Source: DASPJR01 sp035628505
GTDB lineage: Bacteria > Planctomycetota > SZUA-567 > H5-PLA8
Assembly (NCBI GenBank): GCA_035628505.1
Contig: DASPJR010000094.1
Span: forward strand, 1 to 18,326
Reading direction: 5' to 3'
DNA: 18,326 nt
In this document: one piece after another, positions 13,701 to 17,913 of the stretch
Numbering within the stretch: position 1 is the first letter of the stretch
Layout: the number at the start of each line of letters is the position of its first letter
Translations under genes and position numbers: made by a program
The notes under the pieces: generated by a model
The model's input: only the letters and a program-made list of their open reading frames with translations
What the model was told of the DNA's origin: nothing
Databases searched by the model: none

Positions 13701-14908
13701 CGTACACGGTACGCGCCAACAACCAGGCGGGCACCGGCACGCAGACAATCTCCATCGTAATCACAGCCGATGTGCCGGTTATCAACAGCCCACTGGACAC
13801 GCTGGTCGGCATCATCGGTGTTCCGTTTACGCCGTACACAGTAACGGCTGCGAACCTTCCGACGGAATTCAGGGCGTTCAACCTCCCGCCAGGACTGGTC
13901 TTCAATTCACAGACCGGCGTGCTGAGCGGCACTCCGACGGCGCTGTTCGATGGTCTGGTTACAATTGAAGCGCACAACTCAGCCGGTGTGGATCGCAAGC
14001 AGATCCGGGTCATCATCAATGACGGTTCGCCAATCATTACCAGTCCGCTGACCGCCAGTGGTGAAGTCGGCCGGCCGTTCACGTATACGATTGTGGCTGC
14101 AGGGCTGCCGACCATCTCCTATTCAGCCAGCCCGCTGCCAGACGGACTGAGCATCAGCGGCAACGTCATCTCGGGCATTCCAAACCTGGCAGGACAGTTC
14201 ACGGTGAACCTCAATGCCAGCAACGACAAGGGAGCTGACACCAAGCAGCTGGTCATCAGCATCGGCGAAAGGCCCGATGACTTCGATGGAGACGGCTTCC
14301 CCGACGAAGTTGAAACAGCGCTCGGCTTCGATCCCAAAGATGGGAATTCGACGCCGTTCAATGGTGCAGCTGCGGGCCCGATCCGGAGCATCAACGTCAA
14401 GACCATGCTGGTGAAGCTCAACTTCAGCAGCAACGGCGCCAACAAAGATGGCATCGGTATCACGGGCACGCTGCCCTTCGGACCGGAAGCCACGCTGGCC
14501 AGCAATGATGTGCGCATTGTTGTCGGCGGCATCGCGGCCCGGTTTGTGGTAGATGGCCGCGGAACGGCAAAAGCACCGGCGCCACTGGCCGGCACGATCC
14601 CCTACCCCGTGACCGATGACGCGAAGTTCACCTTGAAAGAGCCCAAGGACGGCAGTGCGGCGTTCACTTTGAAGATGACCAACCACAACTTCAAGGTGCC
14701 GCTGGCGAAGATAAACCTGAGCAACACAAATGTGAAGGATGGCTCGCGTGAGATCCGGGTCTTTGCGCTCTTCCGCGTGAAGTTCGTGGATCGTGGCGTC
14801 ACGAAGGAACTGGACGTCCTGGCTGAAAGCCGCAAGCTGACCACGTACAATGCCAAGACGGGACGAAGCGGCCAGGCGAAGGCCACCCGGCCGACGCTCG
14901 CACCGTAA
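4733..14908 (+). CDS. Giant exported protein: DUF7948-type domain, seven SBBP repeats, about 16 Ig-like domains with nested modules, TSP3-like motif
   Basis: One uninterrupted frame encodes 3391 residues, far above the usual protein size. The N-terminus (MPTASRSWIF, then a hydrophobic core to about residue 24) is a signal peptide. The cysteines after the core do not make a convincing lipobox. Order of parts: DUF7948-type domain 71-282; SBBP repeats 283-842; Ig-like domains 1-6 from 843 to 2272, of which Ig4-Ig6 are interrupted by another module; Ig-like domains 7-16 from 2273 to 3179; calcium-type DFDGDGFPDEVE motif 3184-3194; a final unassigned domain 3209-3391. I see no LPXTG, PEP-CTERM helix, autotransporter barrel or other anchor. 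Proteins of this style are common in Acidobacteriota and thought to be extracellular. A role in adhesion or in binding polymers or particles is inference. It stands alone between its own promoter region and an intrinsic terminator, so it is probably monocistronic. Confidence 0.95.
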   Translation: MPTASRSWIFVATLGALFVSCSLYCTRITPQARPLALASTPLPHALTSTPDSRKNALDAQTRKQIQDAVGVMPLSFEPNRGQTQSDIKFLSRGDGYTFYVTPTDAVMLLRNGKRGTRQGAALRWSLMDANPNAPMQGIDQLPGTSNYFKGDQEIAGIPNYTRLRSEGVYPGIDMVFYGNNRQLEYDFVVAPGADPATIRMAVDGADDVRLDVNGDLLFAFNGGIVRQKAPVIFQEIDGKRREINGHFILSSEPCDGSATRYISFGIADYDESRPLIIDPVLVFSTIFGDKPNVPAGTSDHSGDEAGNGITVDSTGNIYITGYTNSVEFPLQSPILTKTDNAHNGNRNSHPEFDYDAFVVKFNPDISALIFSTYLCNYTGSFLDPVTHLNDDTGIAIVVNSLNEPYICGNTFSSDFPVKNAISTYSGNGDVFLTKLAATGQNIIFSTYLGGSSLDTVSGMSIDPNSNIYLTGSTASTDFRLANALQTVNGGGTDAFVCKFRNDGAVLLYSTYIGGGGDDVGMGVACDASGNAYVTGGTRSTNFPLAQPFQILKGSGSDAFISKVNPTGTLMVYSTYLGGDGDDQANGIALDSSGYVYVAGFTTSSNFPTVSPTILPVQDRNNGGRDAFVSKLDPFGRSLIFSTYLGGSGNDEAKTIAVDARSAVYIAGVTDSQEGNGQKGFPLAPATNTLQPGKAGGRDGFLAKFNPTGVPLVYSTYYGSNQHIFKTDLNYYLNPGGDQILDLTNPNAGPFPTDDEVRSIFVDNNGNAYVTGLTNGGFYATFGAYSTVAPHVPTAGEDFPAPFVDFDVLLDGTQIKLPAEAPGSGGSRRDLTDVYVSKILDASPIITSAQTARGTLSANFSYRITATNNPDRFNAAGLPAGLTISTSDGQISGIPQITGNFRVVLTASNASGTGAQILFLNISSLPPQIQPPLTATGRVGDVFQYTITALREPGSFTASNLPSGLNLDSITGLISGVPTLEGQFQIPITASNAAGTDSKILVLNILPAAPVVSSSANAQAVLNQAFAYTITATNNPTSYNASGLPLGLSVNQNSGQISGTPTQLGTFNVTITATNGGGTGSLNLNLSVILPNVPVISSPDVATGIVNEPFSFTITANNSPLVYGVEPTALPVGLQLDDATGVISGVPVTPTGNATTFSASNLIGQTGLVGQSVTFGLSSANPGVTRVIGTFLPGSGTIVLTAPLPAVPNIGDSFTTQSLISGSVNSASGTSVAVLGTIVAPSATIDSINGTVSPNQGRVTGIQGGITLQVTHPQGVYNGTINGLNGAVGAMPTVTINPSATQFASQQLNTTNAVNNSLINHFVFVLSGPNTGQERQITAFTNTGTEGVVTNNAFPQSLVQGDTFSILPGFDSLYSNNLRNVAGLIGSTFTILDGPNSVAPSTPTRQITGMTTSPTLGFINLSAPYTNRLATGNRFQITPPTTIALRSDPGLVGATSLEGSSVTITSGAAAGQTRTITNLDTTTGTIIVNAAFTASPAVGDTFTIQASRQSFTSSSLTSESGLVGRTITMTSGAASGQTATVNTFDAANGTISFTPAFTAAPAVNDTFRYSPSATQFTSSSLIGNSGLVGLPLRFTSGANNGTSSTITAFDPVTGRLTVNPAFGAIPSDSPGDTFVIDPSTTTFRSVALIGSIGLVGSNVTIGASTQQITGFDSTSGQLTTTAFPVAPTAGTTFTISPSNSSFASTALRTQVPALNVVNQPLSVSTAPVAGSGTISSAGTAVTGVGTNFTGEFNAGDTIIVGGQSQTVASITSATSLTTIQPFSPALPVGSTFQYRQNRSSTVTGYAGLASYGMITFTAFNPPLTLQPGDSFQIGASTTSITSASLAGLSGLIGRTVTMTSGALNGQSQNITAFDSSAGTITVSPSFTAVPAVGDTFQIVTTISDVVTSLPAVYNQTATNAAGTGRKTLALTISNPPRPSITSPLTANGVVGTPFRYDIGASNNPTSFLAQLNPAAALSTIGLNLITQTGSIKDNPQKGTFTDTALIGSNLPLPGKALLMTSGAANGQLRIISGFDNSSGAIVLNSPLTVLPALNDTFTIETGVISGVPNAAGTYNVDLSAFNSNPQSPGTAQLVLTVTDRQPPVITSPNTATATQNVPFIYQITATSTATVPPQAAPVFTVAGLPAGFAVASPIAPLVGTLSVGNSVTQFTTNSLTGLVNAVGLELIMTSGNAKGSVRTIAAYDSTTSPPTVRVSSAFTDLIGSQVTPAAGDTFEIRGLIQGTPTVTGTFSVTLGADNGVPPAASKTLTLTVQGPIPPTIILPPNDTTRTPLMPTIFGQDGSTFPSFLITATGTQDIRFSASPLPVGLLLDDVNDVILGTPSQPGETIVTITPYNIATNPTAPPPSNNTIPGNVLASSRARQLRIVISPQQPIIRDINSTNTVNGVVGTPIALDPVVSPPAVPINIAGTKPISVSVDNALLAQMGLSASTTDTPTGVLLSISGTPNAASVGFTTIRVSATNSQTVTPVTKDFFFNIVPARPVITSPLSATGTDGQLFTYTVTATGTPPITITTSALPPGLTFQGTTITGRPQTAAIGSHNVTLTASNANGTQSDSKVLVISIAPAPALISSPLTATASEGVPFTYAMTATGTPPFTFSASPMPPGLSVQGANITGTPTAAGTYNIVITANNAVGGDSRLLVLTVQPAAPVITSSLNVSGLDGTPFTYTITTTGTQPMTLSAVGLPPGLGLSGNVISGTPTRPDQYNVQLNALNAQGSDVKILVINIIPAQPVITSVPPFTVRGTPGVPFTYRITATGSQPIAFDALPLPPGLTFSGDTISGTPTVIGQTAVTLFATNALGQDQKTLEIDILFSPPTILRPPPDNVSAYDGVPFSYQVESDGSPPLTFSVGTGASGLPNGLTINPNTGLISGTPNTGGPFPQTFVVSISASNNVPPGIDTKQLAITVAASAPIISGPLLIEGKVGAPLSQALNVTGTAPYTFSITPTLPPGLTLNTTTGVISGTPTTATSNTYTVRANNQAGTGTQTISIVITADVPVINSPLDTLVGIIGVPFTPYTVTAANLPTEFRAFNLPPGLVFNSQTGVLSGTPTALFDGLVTIEAHNSAGVDRKQIRVIINDGSPIITSPLTASGEVGRPFTYTIVAAGLPTISYSASPLPDGLSISGNVISGIPNLAGQFTVNLNASNDKGADTKQLVISIGERPDDFDGDGFPDEVETALGFDPKDGNSTPFNGAAAGPIRSINVKTMLVKLNFSSNGANKDGIGITGTLPFGPEATLASNDVRIVVGGIAARFVVDGRGTAKAPAPLAGTIPYPVTDDAKFTLKEPKDGSAAFTLKMTNHNFKVPLAKINLSNTNVKDGSREIRVFALFRVKFVDRGVTKELDVLAESRKLTTYNAKTGRSGQAKATRPTLAP
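4943..5578 (+). other. DUF7948-type N-terminal domain of giant protein
   Basis: Residues 71-282 begin VMPLSFEPNRGQ (71-82), followed by KFLSRGDGYTFYVTPTDAV. They continue through YPGIDMVFYGNNRQLEYDFVV and end RPLIIDPVLVFST. This is the pattern I know at the start of acidobacterial and related SBBP-repeat surface proteins, directly preceding the propeller repeats as here. Function is unknown. The family name is from memory of such architectures and was not searched. Confidence 0.75.
5579..7258 (+). repeat. Seven SBBP-type beta-propeller repeats
   Basis: Residues 283-842 contain seven repeats of the form DAFVxKxxPxGxxLxFSTYLGG...DxxNGIAxDxxGNxYVTGxTxSxxFP. Strand motifs FSTYLGG or YSTYIGG recur near nt 5850, 6065, 6250, 6445 and 6655, with variants at the first (FSTIFGD) and last (YSTYYGS) repeats. 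The final YVSKILD (834-840) looks like the start of an eighth repeat and could close the ring by the usual velcro arrangement, giving a seven-bladed propeller. The second and seventh repeats carry insertions. Ligand unknown. Confidence 0.8.
7259..7996 (+). repeat. Ig-like (He_PIG-type) domains 1-3
   Basis: Three uninterrupted domains start at residues 843, 923 and 1006, about 80 residues each. Each shows the full pattern: PxITS...G, then FxYxITATNNP, LPxGL, the strand GxISGxPxxxGxF, and ASNAxGTxxxxLxLNI at the end. They define the undisturbed unit against which the interrupted domains 4-6 can be compared. Confidence 0.85.
8192..10426 (+). repeat. Run of nine SGAAxGQ/GDTFxI modules inside Ig-like domain 4
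   Basis: Residues 1154-1898 hold nine copies of a module about 60-70 residues long, ending near residues 1216, 1366, 1437, 1504, 1569, 1636, 1695, 1833 and 1898. The shared pattern is TxFxSxxLxGxxGLVG, then VTMTSGAAxGQ, TITxFDxxxGTI, and xPAFTAxPAVGDTFxI. Copies 4, 5, 6 and 9 are the clearest. Copies 1-3 are diverged, copy 7 has lost the SGAAxGQ part, and copy 8 contains a second inserted module. About 83 residues between copies 1 and 2 (1217-1299) are not this module; they include LISGSVNSASGT and GVYNGTINGLNGAVG, which look like Ig closing strands. The type resembles short SGxGxGQ...I repeats of phage virion proteins. Confidence 0.75.
9917..10117 (+). repeat. Phage-virion-like module nested inside module copy 8
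   Basis: Residues 1729-1795 read GSGTISSAGTAVTGVGTNF, then GEFNAGDTIIVGGQSQTVAS, then TSLTTIQPFSPALP and FQYRQ. This GTxVTGxGTxFxxxxxxGDxIxxxGQxxxVxxI pattern is one I know from phage tail and other virion proteins. It splits copy 8: the first half (STALRTQVPALNVVNQPLSV) lies before it, and the second half (TVTGYAGLASYGMITFTAFN ... GDSFQIG) directly after. The phage assignment is from recall. Confidence 0.65.
10721..10909 (+). repeat. Module copy 10, inserted in Ig-like domain 5
   Basis: Residues 1997-2059 run from GTFTDTALIG through LLMTSGAANGQLRIISGFD to LPALNDTFTIE, a single good copy of the SGAAxGQ module. Immediately after it the Ig strand TGVISGVPNAAGTYNV continues; immediately before it stands TGSIKDNPQ, which looks like a decayed copy of the same strand. 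Confidence 0.75.
11225..11440 (+). repeat. Module copy 11, inserted in Ig-like domain 6
   Basis: Residues 2165-2236 run from SVTQFTTNSLTGL through LIMTSGNAKGSVRTIAAYD to TPAAGDTFEIR. The copy is slightly longer than the others because of extra residues around SSPPTV and LIGSQV. The Ig strand GLIQGTPTVTGTFSV follows at once. Confidence 0.75.
11549..14269 (+). repeat. Ig-like (He_PIG-type) domains 7-16
   Basis: Ten domains begin at about residues 2273, 2388, 2497, 2583, 2665, 2747, 2831, 2927, 3012 and 3097, mostly 82-95 residues apart. Domains 9-12 and 16 fit best (PVITSxLxxxGxxGxPFTYTITATGTxP...LPPGLxxxGxxISGTP). Domains 7 and 8 are longer and diverged, with proline-rich loops. None of the ten contains the SGAAxGQ module. 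The array probably makes a long rod. Confidence 0.85.
14276..14350 (+). other. TSP3/dockerin-like calcium-binding motif
   Basis: Residues 3182-3206 read DDFDGDGFPDEVETALGFDP and continue KDGNS. The DxDGDGxPDxxE...LGxDP pattern is the bacterial thrombospondin type-3 style calcium loop, often found near the C-terminus of exported repeat proteins. It would join the Ig rod to the last domain. Confidence 0.8.
14357..14905 (+). other. C-terminal domain of giant protein, unassigned
   Basis: Residues 3209-3391 follow the calcium motif. They contain alternating hydrophobic segments such as TMLVKLNFSSNG, DVRIVVGGIAARFVV, AAFTLKMTNHNFKVPLAKI and REIRVFALFRVKFVDRG. This suggests two beta-rich halves. 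The extreme end is basic and polar (RSGQAKATRPTLAP). It contains no membrane anchor, sortase motif or barrel, so any attachment to the cell would need another mechanism. Confidence 0.55.
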
Positions 14909-14931
14909 TAGGTTAACTATCCTGCCGAACC

Positions 14932-14964
14932 GCGGCCTCCCAGAAGTGGGAGGCCGCTTTTTTT
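14932..14964 (+). terminator. Rho-independent terminator of giant gene
   Basis: A perfect 10-bp stem, GCGGCCTCCC (14932-14941) with GGGAGGCCGC (14948-14957), has a 6-nt loop and is followed by seven T (14958-14964). It begins 24 bp after the stop codon and is a textbook intrinsic terminator. Confidence 0.95.
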
Positions 14965-15024
14965 GAGCTGGCCTGTCCGTTGCACTCCCGCTGCTGGCAA
15001 ACTAGTGGAGAGGCACGGATCGAG

Positions 15025-15342
15025 ATGGGCAAAGAAAAGAAAAAAACAAAAGCAGAAGGCAGCCGGTTTGGTGAAGACGCCGACGCGCAGCATCAGGGCG
15101 CTATCCACCAGGCGGAAGAACGTTCCGCATCTGAAAGCCCATTGCCCGGAGAGGCTCAGCTTCCGGAAAAGAATTCTCCATCTCCGGGTGCGACTCCCGT
15201 AACTGAAAAGCAGAACGCTGCGGATGAGGCTACTCCTGCTGCCGCGGACGAGTTCGTATCTCCCCATCAGCCCCTCGAGGAAACGCCTAAGCCCAAGCGG
15301 CGCAAAGCCCGCGGCACACCGGGTAAACAGAAAGAATCCTGA
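15025..15342 (+). CDS. Small, highly charged, probably disordered protein
   Basis: I do not recognise this 105-residue protein. It begins MGKEKKKTKAEGS and ends KPKRRKARGTPGKQKES. Between the basic ends are acidic and Pro/Ala/Glu-rich stretches with hardly any large hydrophobic residues, so an intrinsically disordered chain is likely. The ATG at 15025 is preferred because GGAGAGG lies about 11 bases upstream (15007-15013). A longer version from TTG at 14980 would start just after the terminator and has less support. No signal peptide or known domain is visible. Its composition could suit a nucleic-acid-binding or ribosome-associated tail protein, but that is a guess. The aminotransferase gene follows 91 bp later, probably with its own control. 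Confidence 0.6.
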   Translation: MGKEKKKTKAEGSRFGEDADAQHQGAIHQAEERSASESPLPGEAQLPEKNSPSPGATPVTEKQNAADEATPAAADEFVSPHQPLEETPKPKRRKARGTPGKQKES

Positions 15343-15362
15343 GCCATTCATATCGGCGACTC

Positions 15363-15374
15363 GGGCTTAAGCCC
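15363..15374. promoter_or_regulatory. Palindrome GGGCTTAAGCCC
   Basis: This is a perfect 12-bp palindrome, followed one base later by a second palindrome, GCGGCCGC (15376-15383). Both lie in the 91-bp gap before the aminotransferase gene. They could be a repressor site or a dispersed genomic repeat; nothing here decides. Confidence 0.3.
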
Positions 15375-15383
15375 TGCGGCCGC

Positions 15384-15418
15384 TGCGACGATACCAATCA
15401 GGTCGTTTTGTCGTCGCA
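15384..15418 (+). promoter_or_regulatory. Inverted repeat TGCGACGA / TCGTCGCA ahead of aminotransferase
   Basis: An 8-bp perfect inverted repeat (15384-15391 and 15411-15418) with a 19-nt loop ends 15 bases before the ATG at 15434, next to the GGGGAGAA ribosome binding site (15420-15427). In the mRNA the hairpin would sit directly beside the Shine-Dalgarno sequence. It could affect translation or be an operator; both are speculative. Confidence 0.35.
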
Positions 15419-15433
15419 CGGGGAGAAATCGCC

Positions 15434-16882
15434 ATGAAGGCACCGGAAGCTGCTGTCGCGTCGCCCGCCGTCTCAACTGAACCTTCTCGCCCGGCAGTGC
15501 GGCGCGACGCTGTTGCCGAAGCGCAGGCGGTGCTCGAAAAAGAATTCGTGCGCCGGTGCCCGCAGTCGGCGATGCTCTACCAGCGCGCGGCCGCGCTCTT
15601 TCCGGGCGGCGTTACGCATGATAATCGGAGGTTGTCCGGACCTAGCCTTTTCGTGCGCAGCGCCCGCGGCGCGCGCAAGATTGATACCGACGGACATTCG
15701 TACATAGATTACTGGGTCGGGCACGGCGCCCTGCTGCTCGGCCACGGCCGCCGGGAAGTGGTCGAAGCTATTCACCTGGCCGCACAGGACATTACGCATC
15801 CGGGCGCATGCCACGAGCGTGAAGTGCTCTGGGCCGAGCAGATTCGCGAGCTCATGCCCAACGCCGAACGCATCCGTTTCACCGCGTCCGGAAGCGAATC
15901 GTCCGCCCTGGCCGTGCGTCTTGCACGCGCGATGACCGGGAAATCAGTGATTGTAAAATTCGAGGGGCACTTCCACGGCTGGCTCGATCATGCGGTCGAA
16001 GGCGTCGACCTGCCTTTCGATACGCCATTCAGCGCCGGCGTTCCCGGAGTTGTGCGGCACCAGACGCTCGTCCTGCCCGCGCGCGATCTGGACCGAGTTG
16101 CCGAGGTGCTGGATGAAAACGACGACATCGCGGCGATTATTCTCGAACCGACCGGCGCCTCCGGCGGTTCGGTGCCGATCCGTCCTGATTTCCTGCGCGG
16201 CCTGCGCCAGCTCACCTCTCAGCACGGTGTGGCGCTCATTTTCGACGAAGTCATCACTGGTTTCCGCCTGGCACCTGGTGGAGCGCAGGCGCGCTTCGGC
16301 GTTGCTCCCGACATAACCTGCCTCGCAAAAATTGTCGCGGGCGGAATGCCCGGCGGCGCTGTCGTCGGAACGCGCGACGCGTTCAAGGCAATGGAATTCA
16401 GCGGAGATGCGAAAAAGGACCGCAAGCGCGTGACGCAGTACGGAACATTTAACGCCAGTCCCGTCTGCGCCGCAGCCGGCAAGGCAACGCTGGGCCTGAT
16501 TGGAGACGGTGAGCCCTGCCGCAAGGCGGAGGCCTTTGCCGGCAAGCTGCGCCATGGGCTGAACACACTTTTCCGCAGTGAAGACCTGCCCTGGGCGGCG
16601 TACGGAGTGAGCTCGGTATTCCATATACTGACGTCCGATGCCGAGTGCGGCCTGCCGATGCGTGATGGAAAGCTCGATGCCGCCGATGTCGATCCGGTGA
16701 TTCTCAAGCAGAAAGGCGGCGTCGACGCCGTGCTGCGACGCGCGCTGCAGCTTGAGGGCGTGGACCTGCCGCCAGGCCGCCAGGCATGGATCAGCGCCGC
16801 ACACGGCCCGGCAGAGCTCGAAGAGACTCTCGACGCTTTTTCGCGCGCGATTCACCGTCTGCGCTCTCTCAGGTGCATCTAA
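15434..16882 (+). CDS. Class-III PLP-dependent aminotransferase, HemL (glutamate-1-semialdehyde aminomutase)-like
   Basis: The 482-residue enzyme belongs to fold-type I, class-III aminotransferases, closest in style to glutamate-1-semialdehyde 2,1-aminomutase. LFPGGVTHDNRR (55-66) and DTDGHSYIDYWVG (84-96) match the N-terminal signature, and ASGSES (151-156) is the phosphate-binding turn. DEVITGFR (271-278) carries the Asp that contacts the PLP pyridine nitrogen. LAKIVAGGMPGGAVVG supplies the Schiff-base lysine, Lys299. Later, YGTFNASPVCAAAG fits the aminomutase-type C-terminal half. About 40 extra residues precede the core, which is longer than the usual 430. The start has a good ribosome binding site, GGGGAGAA (15420-15427). 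No other haem biosynthesis gene is near, so an aminotransferase or aminomutase with a different substrate is as likely as true HemL. Confidence 0.88.
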   Translation: MKAPEAAVASPAVSTEPSRPAVRRDAVAEAQAVLEKEFVRRCPQSAMLYQRAAALFPGGVTHDNRRLSGPSLFVRSARGARKIDTDGHSYIDYWVGHGALLLGHGRREVVEAIHLAAQDITHPGACHEREVLWAEQIRELMPNAERIRFTASGSESSALAVRLARAMTGKSVIVKFEGHFHGWLDHAVEGVDLPFDTPFSAGVPGVVRHQTLVLPARDLDRVAEVLDENDDIAAIILEPTGASGGSVPIRPDFLRGLRQLTSQHGVALIFDEVITGFRLAPGGAQARFGVAPDITCLAKIVAGGMPGGAVVGTRDAFKAMEFSGDAKKDRKRVTQYGTFNASPVCAAAGKATLGLIGDGEPCRKAEAFAGKLRHGLNTLFRSEDLPWAAYGVSSVFHILTSDAECGLPMRDGKLDAADVDPVILKQKGGVDAVLRRALQLEGVDLPPGRQAWISAAHGPAELEETLDAFSRAIHRLRSLRCI

Positions 16883-16895
16883 AAACGAGCGACTT

Positions 16896-16917
16896 GCCGC
16901 GGCGCCCGCGCCGCGGC
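16896..16917 (+). promoter_or_regulatory. GC-rich hairpin abutting a possible start codon
   Basis: GCCGCGGCG (16896-16904) pairs perfectly with CGCCGCGGC (16909-16917) around a CCCG loop. The last paired base touches the ATG at 16918. No T run follows, so it is not a standard terminator. If translation starts at 16918 or 16930, the stem covers the place where a ribosome binding site should be. If it starts at TTG 16894, the hairpin is coding (PRRPRRG). Confidence 0.5.
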
Positions 16918-17805
16918 ATGATCGCTCAGATGCATACATCTACGACCGCTATTTTGATGCTTTTCTTTTCCTGCGTCCTTCTCGCTGGAGAAGCTGCGCC
17001 CGCCGCAGGGACGCTCAATCAGCCGCAGCCGCGCGGCGAATTACCAGCTGAGATTAAAGAGTGCTCCGGACTGGTCCGGAGCCGGCGGCATACGGAACAA
17101 AGTGTTTTCTGGACGCACAATGACTCCGGAGACGCCGCAGAGATCTGCGCGATCGACGGCGAGGGCAACCGTCTGCGCCGCGTGAAAGTCCCGAACGCGG
17201 AGAATGTGGACTGGGAAGACGTCTGCATCGACGACAAGGGACGCATCATCGTCGCGGACATCGGCGACAATCTCAGGCGGCGTAAGACGTTTACGCTGTA
17301 CCGCTTTTCTGAACCCAGCGCCTTCGCGGCGGACGAAAAAGTTTCGGAGCCGCAGGTGCTTACCTACCGCTACCCCGAAAAGCAGGGACCGTTCGACGCC
17401 GAGGCACTTTTTGCATTCGGAGGCGACGCGTACCTGCTCACCAAGGACCCCACGCGCACGCGGCTTTATAAACTTTCGCTGCCGCCAATCGTGCGCGCAG
17501 GTGAAGTGCTCGAAGCCGAGTTCATCACCGAATCGGATTCATTCGCGAGCGTCACAGGCGCGGCCATCAGTGAAGACGGACGGCACATCGCGCTGATCAA
17601 TTATCTCACCATCCTGGTCATCGATCTGCCGGAGCCGCTCGATAAGCTTCCGGGCCGGGCGGCGAAACTGTTCGAGGCGCCGCGGCGGGTGCGCATGGCC
17701 CTGCTGGGCCAGACGGAGGCCGTCACCTTCGACCGCACCGATCTGCTGCTGGGCACGGAAGGCGGCAGCCTCTACCGTTTAAAAGACGCTATTCCGTCCA
17801 AGTGA
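16918..17805 (+). CDS. Secreted propeller-like protein of unknown function
   Basis: From ATG 16918 the protein has 295 residues. A signal peptide is clear: the hydrophobic core AILMLFFSCVLLAG (11-24) is followed by EAAPAAG, so it should be exported. The mature part has ECSGLVRSRR, VFWTHNDSGDAAEICAIDGEGN, VDWEDVCID and IIVADIGDNLRRRKTFTLYRF. I know this NDSGD...VDWED...DIGDN pattern from uncharacterised secreted proteins that look like beta-propellers. The start is uncertain. ATG 16930 is possible, and an in-frame TTG at 16894 would give a basic n-region (PRRPRRG) that suits a signal peptide. There is no good Shine-Dalgarno sequence for any of them. The gene follows the aminotransferase by 35 bp or less and may be cotranscribed. 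No catalytic residues can be named. Confidence 0.75.
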   Translation: MIAQMHTSTTAILMLFFSCVLLAGEAAPAAGTLNQPQPRGELPAEIKECSGLVRSRRHTEQSVFWTHNDSGDAAEICAIDGEGNRLRRVKVPNAENVDWEDVCIDDKGRIIVADIGDNLRRRKTFTLYRFSEPSAFAADEKVSEPQVLTYRYPEKQGPFDAEALFAFGGDAYLLTKDPTRTRLYKLSLPPIVRAGEVLEAEFITESDSFASVTGAAISEDGRHIALINYLTILVIDLPEPLDKLPGRAAKLFEAPRRVRMALLGQTEAVTFDRTDLLLGTEGGSLYRLKDAIPSK

Positions 17806-17820
17806 GTTGACAGGCGAGAC

Positions 17821-17894
17821 GGTTTCTGGTTTCTAGTTTCCGGTTTCTGGTTTTACGTCCTAGATAACAACCAGAAACCCTGAAATTAGAAACC
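17821..17894. repeat. GGTTTCTGGTT direct and inverted repeat cluster
   Basis: GGTTTCTGGTT occurs at 17821-17831 and 17842-17852, and its exact reverse complement AACCAGAAACC at 17869-17879. The match extends: 17828-17852 pairs imperfectly with 17869-17894 around a 16-nt loop, giving a long hairpin in the 108-bp gap before the MoxR gene. No T run follows. It looks like a dispersed repeat or REP-like element, or a transcription boundary. Confidence 0.6.
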
Positions 17895-17913
17895 GTAAAC
17901 CCCGGAGTCCTCC

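Noticed and set aside
7259..14269. Possible CRISPR or DNA tandem repeat array
   Set aside because: The repetition is at protein level, with diverged codons and units of 60-95 residues; there are no short identical repeats with unique spacers.
14917..15351. 144-codon minus-strand frame
   Set aside because: It runs antisense through the intrinsic terminator and the small charged gene, and its Phe/Arg/Leu-rich translation looks like the complement of Lys/Glu-rich codons.
16786..16917. Upstream ATG extension of the secreted propeller-like gene
   Set aside because: It would overlap the aminotransferase by 97 bp and put over 50 Arg-rich residues before the signal peptide; a start at 16894-16930 is more reasonable.
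15944..16939. 331-codon minus-strand frame opposite the aminotransferase
   Set aside because: The plus strand encodes clear class-III aminotransferase motifs including Lys299; the antisense product has no recognisable domain.
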